Shown: positions 9,637-19,625 of the stretch, one piece after another
How the letters are laid out: the number at the start of each line of letters is the position of its first letter
Numbering within the stretch: the first letter of the stretch is position 1
Position numbers and translations under genes: made by a program
The notes under the pieces: generated by a model
Told to the model about the DNA's origin: nothing
Database searches by the model: none
What the model saw: the letters and a program-made list of their open reading frames with translations, nothing else
Assembly: GCA_030581615.1 (NCBI GenBank)
Contig: JAKTTT010000015.1
Span: 1-64,000, forward strand
Direction: 5' to 3'
Length of the DNA: 64,000 nucleotides
DNA from: Alloascoidea africana
Lineage: Eukaryota > Ascomycota > Alloascoideomycetes > Alloascoideales > Alloascoideaceae

Positions 9637-11448
9637 GATGAATTTTGTGTTTGTGTTTTTGTTTTTGCTTTTTGCTTTTTTGGAAATCTATATTGAAATG
9701 AACAAAAAAAAGAATGGATAAGAGCCAAAGAAGAAGGTTCTTATATCCCATCGGATTCCTTCCATCCACGATTACTGACTGAGAGGAAAGTGCCGAAACC
9801 GAATGTCCGTACTCTAACTAAGCATGCCGTTCCTCCGTCTGGCACAACGTTTTCTGATACATGGAAAGGAAACCATCTCGGCTGTTGAGATTGTGGGGTA
9901 AAACTGTAGGGAATAACAAGGAAAGGAACGAGAATAAAACATGTTACCCTTGGCGCTTATTGCCAAAACTTTGGGAATTTTTTTTCCCTTTTGACCTGGC
10001 ACAATTTTCATTTTTTTTTTTGGATATTTTATTGATCAGAAAAAAGCAACAGGATCAACTGTTTACTGGACTATACTCTCTTTTGTAAACTCGTTTATCA
10101 TGAACCTAATTCAGGAAGAGACTTGTGGAAGATGAGAGGGTCCGTATTCGCATGGATGGAACATTTTGTTTATGGGTGAAGGGCAAACGCTCTTTCTACA
10201 GAACAAGGAAACATCGCCATCACCATCAAGTAGGCGCACACGCCATATGTGAAGGCATTCTTGGCGGATCAAAGGGGGACATAGCTTTTCGTTTGTCTAT
10301 TGGGAATCTGCCACAACGTGCGTTGTTTATAGCGCCTCTTTTGCAGACTGCGAATCTCGGAGTTGGGCGAGATGTGACCAAGAAAGAACCTCTACGGTTT
10401 GTGGTTGTGTCATACGAGAAAAGAGCATGGTTTGGTAAGATTTTATTTATGAATTGAGCTCCTTATTTTGGATGAATTTCTATTAAATAAAAGAAACTGA
10501 ATGTTACGCCACTTCCCATATTCCAGAGATGGCTTAAACAAACCAAAAGTAGACCACGCTTGTAAGAAACATGTAGACCCAAATTCTCCAAAATCATTTG
10601 GATTTTTGCGAAGATGGGCATGGCCGTATCTCAACGTAATTCATTGGCTGCATTACTTGTACCTCTGCTTCTCCAAATAGTTCAATTAGTGCTTAGAGCT
10701 ACAGGATACAAGAGCGTCTGTATCTCAAGTCTGTTTAAGACAAAAAGAATGAAATATTTCCTTGATCGTCATTGGAACGAGTTGACGCTTCGAGAAGGGC
10801 ATCTTGGAGATATTTAATTTAGGAGAAATGACAAAAGGATTAACTCGGCACAGGAAGACTCTATCCTTGAACCGAGAAGTTTGAAAATAAATCATCGCAG
10901 GAGATGATGCTATAGATAGAGGGTTGAGATGCAACCTCCTAGGGAGAAATAGGATTCCGGACCTCATCGGCCTCCTACACATGTCAATTCAGAGTCGAAT
11001 AAACAACTTTCATTCTGTATTTTTTTTTTTATTGTAACATACGTAGAACTATCACAAACAAAGTAGAACATATCCAAACACAAACGAACCAACAAGAAGA
11101 ATCCAGGGCAATAAAACAAAACAAGACAAAACAAAACTAAAAGATTAGATGGGATAAATACCAATATTAGGACAAGTAACCGTATTTCCATTATATTTCA
11201 TTCCAAGCGTTGCCAGTCGCACTTCCCATACTGGACTAAAAACAAGAGTAGCAATGCTTTCAAGAACTGTATTGTATTGTTTCCATTTTTTTTTTTAATT
11301 TATTTATTCATTTTTATCTTTTTTTTTCAATTCCGGTTGAAGTAAAGAGAGTCAAGAGGCAGCCATTAGATCAAAAATACAAGCAACTTGAAAAAGCGAA
11401 CGCCGGCCAGAGTAGAGAAAACGATAGCGCAGTAATGAGTCATGGTGC
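9637..11448. other. 1.8-kb intergenic region
   Basis: AT-rich DNA lies between the citrate synthase start and the 3' end of the 225-aa gene. It contains poly-T/poly-A tracts (about 10008-10020, 11020-11033, 11285-11330). The longest frame is listed separately as doubtful. I see no tRNA-like structure. Confidence 0.5.
10152..10457 (+). CDS. doubtful ORF, 101 aa
   Basis: This ATG-initiated frame of 101 codons lies in an otherwise gene-free stretch. The product is basic with a short His run (HRHHH) and no recognisable domain or membrane segment. The frame opens only slightly further upstream, to a GTG. It is probably fortuitous and is listed because nothing else occupies 9.6-11.4 kb. Confidence 0.15.
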   Translation: MDGTFCLWVKGKRSFYRTRKHRHHHQVGAHAICEGILGGSKGDIAFRLSIGNLPQRALFIAPLLQTANLGVGRDVTKKEPLRFVVVSYEKRAWFGKILFMN

Positions 11449-12126
11449 TTATTTCCGCTTGGATTTGGGCTGGTTATCAGTCATGAGAGCGTAAGAATCA
11501 AACTCCATGGCGGAAAACATGAATCCACCTCTGCTCCTCCTGGCTTTTTGAGAGGCTAGATTTGTAGCGTTCGATTCACGCCTCCGTCTCGGAATATGGT
11601 AGTGTTTAGATCTGGGAGACATGGCCAACCCTGGCAAGGAGGAAGCAATAGGGTCCGAGCTCCCATCAATGGGGGATTCTCGACAGTCCACGGAGTAGCC
11701 ACGGGTCCGATAATAGTTGCTTTGGGTGTTGATATCGGAGGTTATGGGAATGGGGGTCGTATTCTTAATCATACCCCCCGCATCGTCTTCTCTGGCACCA
11801 ACGGAACAGCCATGGACCGAAGAAGCTTTATGTGCCGGGAAATACCTGGAAGAAAAAGGAGCAGCGGACGTTGCAGAGCTCACGGACAGAGACCGAGATA
11901 TTCCAGAGCCGGGCTGCGATGACGTGTACCCAGGAAGGCTATCTGCGGAGGACTGAGGCTGGATGGGCACTGTGTGGGGTTCGTCCTGGAACGAGGAGGC
12001 CGCCCCGGAGACGAGAGGGCTGGCGACGCTGGACCGCCGTCTGTCAGAGTCGGCAACGGCAGAGTCTAGGGAGGCATCGTTACTGTTGGGAGAGGACGAG
12101 GAGAAGAAAGAGAGGTTCCACGCCAT
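11449..12126 (-). CDS. unrecognised Ser-rich protein, 225 aa
   Basis: I do not recognise this gene. The product is disordered and Ser/Pro-rich (SFFSSSSPNS at the N-terminus, many SxxS and SP sites). A basic segment RRRRESN (a good PKA-type site) precedes a better-ordered C-terminus, RRSRGGFMFSAMEFDSY. The frame is open 47 codons further upstream to a non-ATG, and 12126 is the first ATG giving a sensible start. It is divergent from MYO2, and the roughly 500-bp promoter between them has two CACGTG boxes. The biased composition and short ordered tail resemble small regulatory phosphoproteins, but no function is proposed. Confidence 0.6.
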   Translation of the reverse strand: MAWNLSFFSSSSPNSNDASLDSAVADSDRRRSSVASPLVSGAASSFQDEPHTVPIQPQSSADSLPGYTSSQPGSGISRSLSVSSATSAAPFSSRYFPAHKASSVHGCSVGAREDDAGGMIKNTTPIPITSDINTQSNYYRTRGYSVDCRESPIDGSSDPIASSLPGLAMSPRSKHYHIPRRRRESNATNLASQKARRSRGGFMFSAMEFDSYALMTDNQPKSKRK

Positions 12127-12634
12127 GATTGTGAGACGAGAGAAAAAACGGAGGAAAGGGGAGGAAAACCCATTTATAGGCCCTTTTTTATTTTTTCCCC
12201 AGCTTTTTTGGCCGACCGATGGCCAAACACCCATACACCCAAACTGTGCACGACAGGTTATGAGCACTCAAATTCAAAAGCTCACGTGATGGGATACCAC
12301 GTGATCTCTACTTCCGTTTCCGGCAATTCGCCTTAAGCGCCCGCCAGCGGGCGAAAAACGAAGCACAGAAGCGAGACTCCAGGCCTCGATAATCTTATTG
12401 CTCGGTGGCCTTTTCTACATTTTACTCTTCACCGCTTGCCTTTCTCCCGGAAGAACCATAGCTTTTGCCCGTCCACTTCGCCCGTGCGCTTGCTCTCTTT
12501 CGGCGGATCCTCTCGTGTCCCTGCTCACTTTTTTTTCCCTGTCTTTTTCGCTGCTCTACTCAAATCTGGGTTCAACCGCAGAGATCCAGACATCTCGGAA
12601 GCCTGACAAGAAAGGGGAACACCATACTTGAACC
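12127..12634. other. divergent promoter between the 225-aa gene and MYO2
   Basis: A 508-bp intergenic region carries the two E-boxes listed next and pyrimidine-rich stretches towards the MYO2 start (about 12420-12560). Short frames here are not supported as genes. Confidence 0.5.
12283..12303. promoter_or_regulatory. paired CACGTG E-boxes
   Basis: Two CACGTGAT boxes, at 12283-12290 and 12298-12305, lie 15 bp apart in the divergent promoter. CACGTG is the core site of yeast bHLH factors such as Cbf1, Pho4 and Tye7. The close pairing is unlikely by chance, but which factor binds is not determinable. Confidence 0.5.
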
Positions 12635-15600
12635 ATGGACATTTCTGCATCGGCGTCTTATGAAGTCGGAACGTAAGTGGCTGCTTGTATCTGACCCAGC
12701 TCGAGATATCCTTACCCTTGTTTGTGTCTCCTCCAACCTCAACCTGAACCAGAAATGCTCAGGGAACGAGAGATCGTTTGCGGTCTTTTCTTTCGGACCT
12801 TTTCCTCTGTGTCAAAATTCGTTTCCTCTAACGCGTTTGCGCGTGATTCGCATCCTTGTTGACTCGAAGCAAAGAGGAAAGGGAAAAACGGGGGAAAAAT
12901 CGGTGGGCTGGATTTCGCGAAAGCTGTCAGGCATTTTTCAAAAGCTGAGACGCTGAAATCCAAGAGACCACAACCACTAACACTGTATATAGCACCTGCT
13001 GGTTTCCCGATCCAAAGCTAGGCTTTCTAGGCGTTGTGATTACCTCGGTGACAAAGCAGAACAATCACTATCTTATAGAAGCTAAAAGCGAAGATGACGA
13101 GGTATGTCCAGACACAATCAGGCCCAATTTGACCTTTGATCTCCAACTAATACCTACTTTTCCAGATTCACACAACAAAGATCGAATCAATAACAGAAGA
13201 CCAGCCGAACCTGGCCTTGCGAAACCCTCCTATCCTCGAGGCTGCAGAAGATCTTACAAGTCTCTCCTACCTGAATGAGCCTGCTGGTATGCTTCAAAAC
13301 TTTGTTTCCCCAAAAAGATGGTTCTGGCACTAACACCTTGTATTCACTAGTGCTTCACGCTATTCGAGTTCGATATGGAAGACTAAATATCTATACCTAT
13401 TCTGGGATAGTGCTGATTGCAGTAAACCCCTTTGAACGTATTGACAACCTTTACTCCCCGGACATTATCCAGGCGTACGCTGGGAAACCCAGAGGCGATT
13501 TGGATCCTCATCTCTTCGCCATTGCAGAGGATGCTTTCCGATGCATGATCAGAGACAAGAAAAACCAGACGATCGTCGTCTCTGGGGAATCCGGGGCCGG
13601 AAAAACCGTTAGCGCCAAGTACATCATGAGGTACTTTGCAACTGTTGAGGACCCGAACGTTGATACCAGCGCCATGATCACCCAGGGTGCGAACAATGGA
13701 AGCGGAAATGGGAAAGGGAATGAACCGATGAGCGAAACAGAGGAGCAGATCCTGGCCACAAATCCCATAATGGAGGCTTTTGGAAATGCAAAAACAACCA
13801 GAAATGATAATTCTTCGCGATTTGGAAAATACCTGGAGATCCTTTTCGACTCACAGAAAACTATTATTGGCGCAAAGATACGAACGTACTTGTTAGAACG
13901 GTCAAGGCTCGTTTTCCAACCGGCCACAGAGAGAAACTACCATATATTCTATCAGCTTTGTGCGGGTGCAGACTCGGAGATGAAAGAAAAGCTAAGCCTT
14001 GGTTCTGCGAGCACATTCTTCTACCTGAACCAAGGAGGCGACGTAAACATCAAGAATGTTGATGACAAGAAAGAGTACGATATCACAAGAGATGCTCTCT
14101 CTCTGATTGGAATGTCGAATGACACCCAATTCAACATCTTTGAAATTCTGGCTGCTTTGTTACATATCGGAAACATTGAGATCCAAGCAACAAGATCGGA
14201 TTCTCACCTATCATCCGAAGAGCCAAACCTTATAAAAGCTTGTGATCTGCTTGGCATTGACGCAGAAGAGTTTGCCAAATGGACCATCAAGAAACAAATC
14301 ATCACCAGAAGTGAAAAAATCGTGTCTAACCTGAACCACGCTCAAGCAATCGTCGCAAGAGATTCCGTTGCCAAGTACATCTATTCTGCTGTTTTCGACT
14401 GGCTCGTTACTTATACCAATAGCGATCTCTGCCCCTTATCCGTTGAAGGCAGAGTCCATTCTTTTATTGGTGTACTGGACATTTACGGCTTTGAGCATTT
14501 CGAAAGAAATTCTTTTGAGCAGTTCTGTATCAACTATGCAAACGAAAAACTACAACAGGAATTCAACCAGCACGTTTTCAAACTGGAACAAGAAGAGTAT
14601 ATCCGAGAAGAGATTGATTGGGAATTTATAGAGTTTACAGATAACCAACCCTGTATCAATCTGATTGAGTCAAAACTAGGAATTTTGTCATTACTCGATG
14701 AGGAATCAAGAATGCCCAGTGGTAATGATGATTCGTGGATTACAAAACTTTATCAAACCCTGGATGTACCTCCAACAAATGCCGTTTTCAAAAGACCACG
14801 ATTTGGAAATACAAAGTTTGTGGTGGCTCATTATGCCGTTGATGTTGCGTATGATTCTGAAGGTTTTATTGAAAAGAATAGAGATACCGTGTCTGATGGA
14901 CACCTGGCTGCTCTCAGAGCTACCACCAATCCGCTACTGAAAGAGATTTTTTCGGCTGTTGACGATGCCAATGCCAGACTGCAAGCAGCCAGTGGCAAGA
15001 AGCTTGTAAATAGGAAACCTACTCTTGGTTCAATCTTCAAGACCTCGTTGATCGAGCTTATGAAGACTATCAACTCTACAAACGTTCATTATATCCGATG
15101 TATCAAGCCAAACGAAGAGAAAGTGGCATGGAAATGGGATTCATTGATGGTCCTGTCTCAGCTTAGGGCATGTGGCGTTCTGGAAACGATTCGTATTTCT
15201 TGCGCTGGCTTCCCTACTCGTTGGACATACGACGAATTTGCAGCAAGATACTATATGCTTATAAACTCCTCTGAATGGACCAAAAACATTAGAGCATTAT
15301 GTGAAAAAATCTTAAAGGCAACCGTCGATTCTGAAAAGCTGTATCAAACCGGTAACACAAAAATCTTTTTCAAATCGGGAATGCTTGCGTATCTGGAAAA
15401 GAAGAGGAGCGATAAGCTTTATCACTGTGCTGTGCTGATTCAAAAGAACTTGCGTATGATTTACCATAGACGTGAATATCTAAAGGCAAGAGACAGTCTC
15501 GTGAAGTTACAGTCTGTTGTACGTGGTCATCTCATGAGAATCTTTTTGAAAAATGAGATGGAGAAAGATGCTGCAACCAAAATTCAGTCTCTGGTACGTG

Positions 15601-17915
15601 GTCATATGGTCCGCGTGGCTTTTAAATCAAACCAGGCCTCTATCATCGCAATAGAATCCCGAATCCGAGGGTTTTTGATTCGAAGACACTTCCTCAAAGT
15701 GAGACACGAAGGTGCAGCCATTGTGATCCAGCGATGGTGGAAGGGCTTCCACGCAAGAAAAGAGTATGCGAAACAAAGACGGGGCATTGTATTTGTCCAA
15801 AGCTGTTTCCGTCGTCGGTTGGCTTATCAACAATTGGTTCAGTTAAAGATGGAAGCTAAGAGTGCAAAACACTTTAAAGAGGTCAGTTACCAGTTAGAGA
15901 ACAAGGTTGTGGAGCTGACACAGACTCTAGCTGCCAAGAAGGAAGAAAACAAGAACTTTATTAGCCAGATTGAGCACTTGGAAAGAATTGTCGAGTCTTC
16001 AAAATCAGAGAAGGAAGAATCCCTGTCACGGGGGAAAGAATTGGAATCTGAAATAAAGGCAAATGTCCAAGAGCACCTAATCAAAGTAAGGGAATTGGAC
16101 GATGCTATCAAACAGATTAGTGTAGAGAGAGATGAAGCTCTTGATAGAATTTTACTGCTCGAGAAACAAAATGCCAACATTTTGGAGCATATCAAGGAGA
16201 AAGATGAAGAACTTGAAAAGAATCGCAGCACTCTTTCAGAGCGCGATATCAAACAGAATGAGCTTGAAGCCACTATTGAATCTCTTAGACAAGAGGTTGA
16301 GACTTTGACAAATGATTCTCTTCAAATGCAGGAACAACAGAAGTTGACCCAGGTCACAATCGATGGAATCAGTGCGCCTGGGAAATTCAGAAAGACTCCA
16401 ACCTCTGGTAGAAGAAGGAGCTTCTCACCTTCAATGCAGGACAAATGGAATGGTGTCGCAAAGAATGGTAACGGAAGACCAGTCTCTATGGCCGTCCCCA
16501 AGAACGGATCAGCTTTCCAGAACGGTCTTCCTACACCTACAAAGAATGGCTCGTCTTATCTCAACGGCCAATATTATGAAGATGATGGCTCTACCATTGT
16601 TGATTGTGACTACGAGTTGGTTGAGTTGCTACAAGACTCCCGCAATCTTCATAGAGAAATTGTGGATGGGTTGATCAAAAACCTCAAAGTTCCACAACCT
16701 CGCATCGCAGCGAACCTGTTGGCTAAAGAAGTCCTGTTTCCTGCTCGAATTATCATCATAATCCTATCTGACATGTGGCGTCTGGGATTGATTAAAGAGA
16801 GCGAACGTTTCCTCAGCGAGGTCTTCCTGGCGATCCAGCAATACATTATAAATTACCAAGAGGAGGATATTACCACTGTGGGAACATTCTGGCTTTCCAA
16901 TGTCCATGAAATGCTTTCATTTGTTACTCATGCCCAACAGATGATTATTGAGAGTGATAATTTGATCGATATGATGGGCGAGGTTGAGTATAACGAGTAC
17001 TTGAACCTTGCATCCATAGTAAGAGAAGACTTTGAATCGCTGGGATACAACGTTTATCATACGTGGCTCAAGAAGATGAAGAAAATCTTGGATAAAATTG
17101 CGGTTCCAATTTTGGTTGTTTCTCAATCTCTTCCAGGGTTCATGACGGTTGAATCATCACCTTTCGCAAACAAGATGTTTTCCGCTACGCCACAGCATAC
17201 AATGGATGAGCTTCTGGAAATGTTCAACTCACTTGAACTCTCTATGAAGGCGTACTGTCTTGAGCCGGAAGTGATGCATGGTGCAATTCTGGAACTTTTG
17301 CGGTATATTGATGCAATTTGTTTTAACGATCTGTTAATGCGCAGGAACTTTTTATCCTGGAAGAGAGGTTTGCAATTGAATTTTAACGCGACTAGACTTG
17401 GAGAATGGTGTACAAGCCATGGAATACCCGAGGGTTCTTCTCTTCTGGTCCATCTGCTTCAAGTTGCCAAACTGTTACAGTTGAAGAAGGCATCAACGGA
17501 AGATATTGATGTGATCTATGATATTTGCTATGCTTTGAAACCAACGCAGATTCAAAAGTTGCTTACCCAGTACCATGTTGCTGACTACGAACCCCCCATC
17601 AGTCAGGAAATTTTGCAGGCAATTGCTCAAAGAGTTCGGGAGAGTACGCAAAACGGAACCACTGATGAGAAGCTATTCGAGGATGTGAATTCAGCCGAGT
17701 TGGGCGATCCGTTTGAGAATGTTGACGTTAGGAAATTCACAAAGATCGAGGCATACGTACCTTCATGGCTACAGGTGCCCACTATCAAAAGGATTTCAGA
17801 GCTGGTTGCATTTAACGCAGAGCGTACGGAGTTGAAGAAACAGGAAGAAAAGAGGTTTAAAGAAGAAAGAAGTCAACAAGGATTATACGATGTAGACACG
17901 ATATCAATGATTTAG
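12635..17915 (+). CDS. MYO2: class V myosin heavy chain, four exons
   Basis: Exons 12635-12672, 12993-13101, 13166-13286 and 13351-17915 encode 1610 aa (S. cerevisiae Myo2 is about 1574). The spliced N-terminus reads MDISASASYEVGTTCWFP, matching the Myo2 start, and joins to RNPPILEAAEDLTSLSYLNE and LHAIRVRY. The motor has the P-loop GESGAGKT (about residue 168) and conserved IVLIAVNPF and LEAFGNAKT-like strings. Six IQ motifs follow (about 789-922: IQKNLR, LQSVVRGH, IQSLVRGH, IESRIRGF, IQRWWKGF, VQSCFRRR), then a coiled coil (about 935-1065), a linker, and the cargo-binding DIL globular tail (about 1110-1580). Such motors carry secretory vesicles, vacuoles, peroxisomes and mitochondria along actin into the bud. 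Yeasts may have MYO2 and MYO4; six IQ motifs and length fit either, and the name is by overall similarity. Confidence 0.93.
12673..12992 (+). other. MYO2 intron 1
   Basis: This 320-nt, phase-2 intron has donor GTAAGT at 12673, branch CACTAAC at about 12976-12982 and acceptor TAG ending 12992, only about ten bases after the branch. It leaves a 38-nt first exon. Splicing yields VGT-TCWFP. Confidence 0.85.
13102..13165 (+). other. MYO2 intron 2
   Basis: This 64-nt, phase-0 intron has donor GTATGT at 13102, a weaker branch (AACTAAT around 13145-13151) and acceptor CAG ending 13165. Downstream codons read IHTTKIESITED, aligning with the equivalent Myo2 segment. Confidence 0.85.
13287..13350 (+). 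other. MYO2 intron 3
   Basis: This 64-nt, phase-1 intron has donor GTATGC at 13287, branch CACTAAC at 13328-13334 and acceptor TAG ending 13350. Splicing restores NEPAVLHAIRVRY at the start of the motor core. Confidence 0.92.
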
Positions 17916-18186
17916 TGCCGTGGTGGATTTGCTTTTCAATATTTTTATTTGCTAAAGAAACGCTGTTTTTCTAATGTTTTTATCCTTATATATGTTAAGC
18001 TGGGAAACTAATTTGTTTTTGAATTATGCGTTTTTTGCGACTTGTGCTTTCTTTTATTTCGTTTTCTGAAAAGAATGGTATATATTTACTATAACAATTA
18101 TACAGTATTGGAACTCTCAGCTTCAGGATTTTTGTATAGAGGATAAACAATGAATCTAGATTTCAACTATTTACAGGTCTATATTT

Positions 18187-19524
18187 TCATCGTCTAGATC
18201 TATTCATTGTCTTTTTAATTACTCCACATCCAAGTACCCTTTCGTTCAAGTAGAGGACCAAGTTCTGTCCTGGTGCAATAGCTCTTCTTGCATTTAACAA
18301 TGTGAAAACAGCCTGTTTCTTATTATCGCTTCCGTTTATGAAACTGACTCCTTTTAACCGTTCAGGATCTTGTAGTGATCGGAATTGAATCTCAAGTCCT
18401 TGCAAGTCTGAAGCGCCTACTACGCTTCGCTCATCTGCCTGTCCCAACCATGTCCAATTATCCACAAAGACAACATCTGAGTAAAGAGATGAATGATCTC
18501 GTCCTTTGACAATGACAATTTCGTTCTTTGCAGCATCTTTCTGGGATACAAACCACTTTCCCTTTAGTTCAGGATCGCCTTGGGGCATACAAACGCTCGA
18601 CTTTTGGCCAATTGTGGCATGCCATATGCCATTGTGCTTTCCAACCACTGTGCCTTCTTCAGTAACGATGTTGCCTGGTTTGCTAGGCAGATATTCATCA
18701 AGAAATTTGCGAAAAGTATTTCCTGATTGCTCCACAAAACAAAGTCCTTGGGAGTCCGGTCTAGTCGCTACATCTTCTCCCAGATTCAAATCAAGGGCAA
18801 GCTTGCGCACTTCGGATTTGTCATAATGGCCTATCGGCATCAGAGTCCGGTGCAGCGCTTGTGGAGGAATCATGGAAAGATAGTAACTTTGGTCCTTGGC
18901 TCTCGAAGTCGCACGCAGAAGATGAGGGTCTCCACTTGGCCAATGTGTTAGAATTCGAGCATAGTGACCGGTGACAATCCACCACTTTTCCTCGCTCTTA
19001 TTACTGTAGATGTGCTCCAAATGATTTAAAAGTGTGCCAAACTTGATGAACCGATTGCATCCCACGTCGGGATTTGGAGTCAAACCCTCGGCATATGCCT
19101 CAAGCATGGGCTCAAAGACTTCTATCCAGTATTCTTTTTCAAAGTTCGCCCTCGAACAGGGTATCCCAAGGCCCTCACAGACCTGTTGTACTTTGTTCCA
19201 ATCTTGCTCTGTGCACTTGGCCGTGGAATCCCAGTTCGCCATGTAAATTCCTTCCACTTTGTTATCAGGGTACTGGGCTTGAGTTAGTGCTGCCGCTACT
19301 GAAGAGTCCACTCCCGAAGACATGGCTACTACTATTCTATCTTGTGGTGATGGTTTAGGGGTCCTGTAGGTCTTGACATTTGAAACACTCGAATGGGTAT
19401 ATCGTCTAGGAAGCCCAGCTCGCCACCTCACCAGTGGTGGTCGGTACAGCTGTGCAGATAAAAATTTAGCGCCCAAATCATGGGCCGTGAGACTCTTGAG
19501 AAGCCTCAGATATGAGCTCTTCAT
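18187..19524 (-). CDS. SLM3: mitochondrial tRNA-specific 2-thiouridylase
   Basis: A 445-aa MnmA/MTU1-family enzyme thiolates U34 at the wobble position of mitochondrial tRNA-Lys, -Glu and -Gln. The ATP-pyrophosphatase PP-loop is SSGVDSSVAAAL near residue 70. The two catalytic cysteines appear in NPDVGCNRFIKFG (about 154) and DSQGLCFVE (about 260), each in its usual context. The C-terminal beta-barrel region ends with PGQNLVLYLNERVLGCGVI. The N-terminal 50 residues are rich in Arg/Lys/Ser/Leu with only one acidic residue and look like a mitochondrial presequence. It is divergent from the unrecognised 941-aa gene, with about 100 bp between start codons, so the two may share a promoter. Confidence 0.92.
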   Translation of the reverse strand: MKSSYLRLLKSLTAHDLGAKFLSAQLYRPPLVRWRAGLPRRYTHSSVSNVKTYRTPKPSPQDRIVVAMSSGVDSSVAAALTQAQYPDNKVEGIYMANWDSTAKCTEQDWNKVQQVCEGLGIPCSRANFEKEYWIEVFEPMLEAYAEGLTPNPDVGCNRFIKFGTLLNHLEHIYSNKSEEKWWIVTGHYARILTHWPSGDPHLLRATSRAKDQSYYLSMIPPQALHRTLMPIGHYDKSEVRKLALDLNLGEDVATRPDSQGLCFVEQSGNTFRKFLDEYLPSKPGNIVTEEGTVVGKHNGIWHATIGQKSSVCMPQGDPELKGKWFVSQKDAAKNEIVIVKGRDHSSLYSDVVFVDNWTWLGQADERSVVGASDLQGLEIQFRSLQDPERLKGVSFINGSDNKKQAVFTLLNARRAIAPGQNLVLYLNERVLGCGVIKKTMNRSRR

Positions 19525-19625
19525 ATACTTTTTTTCTTCAGTGTGGTGGTGGTGGATTTAGATGTTGGAAAACCTAACAACCAACCTCTCATCCCTTTCC
19601 CACTTTTTCAGTGTCTAGGGATGAA

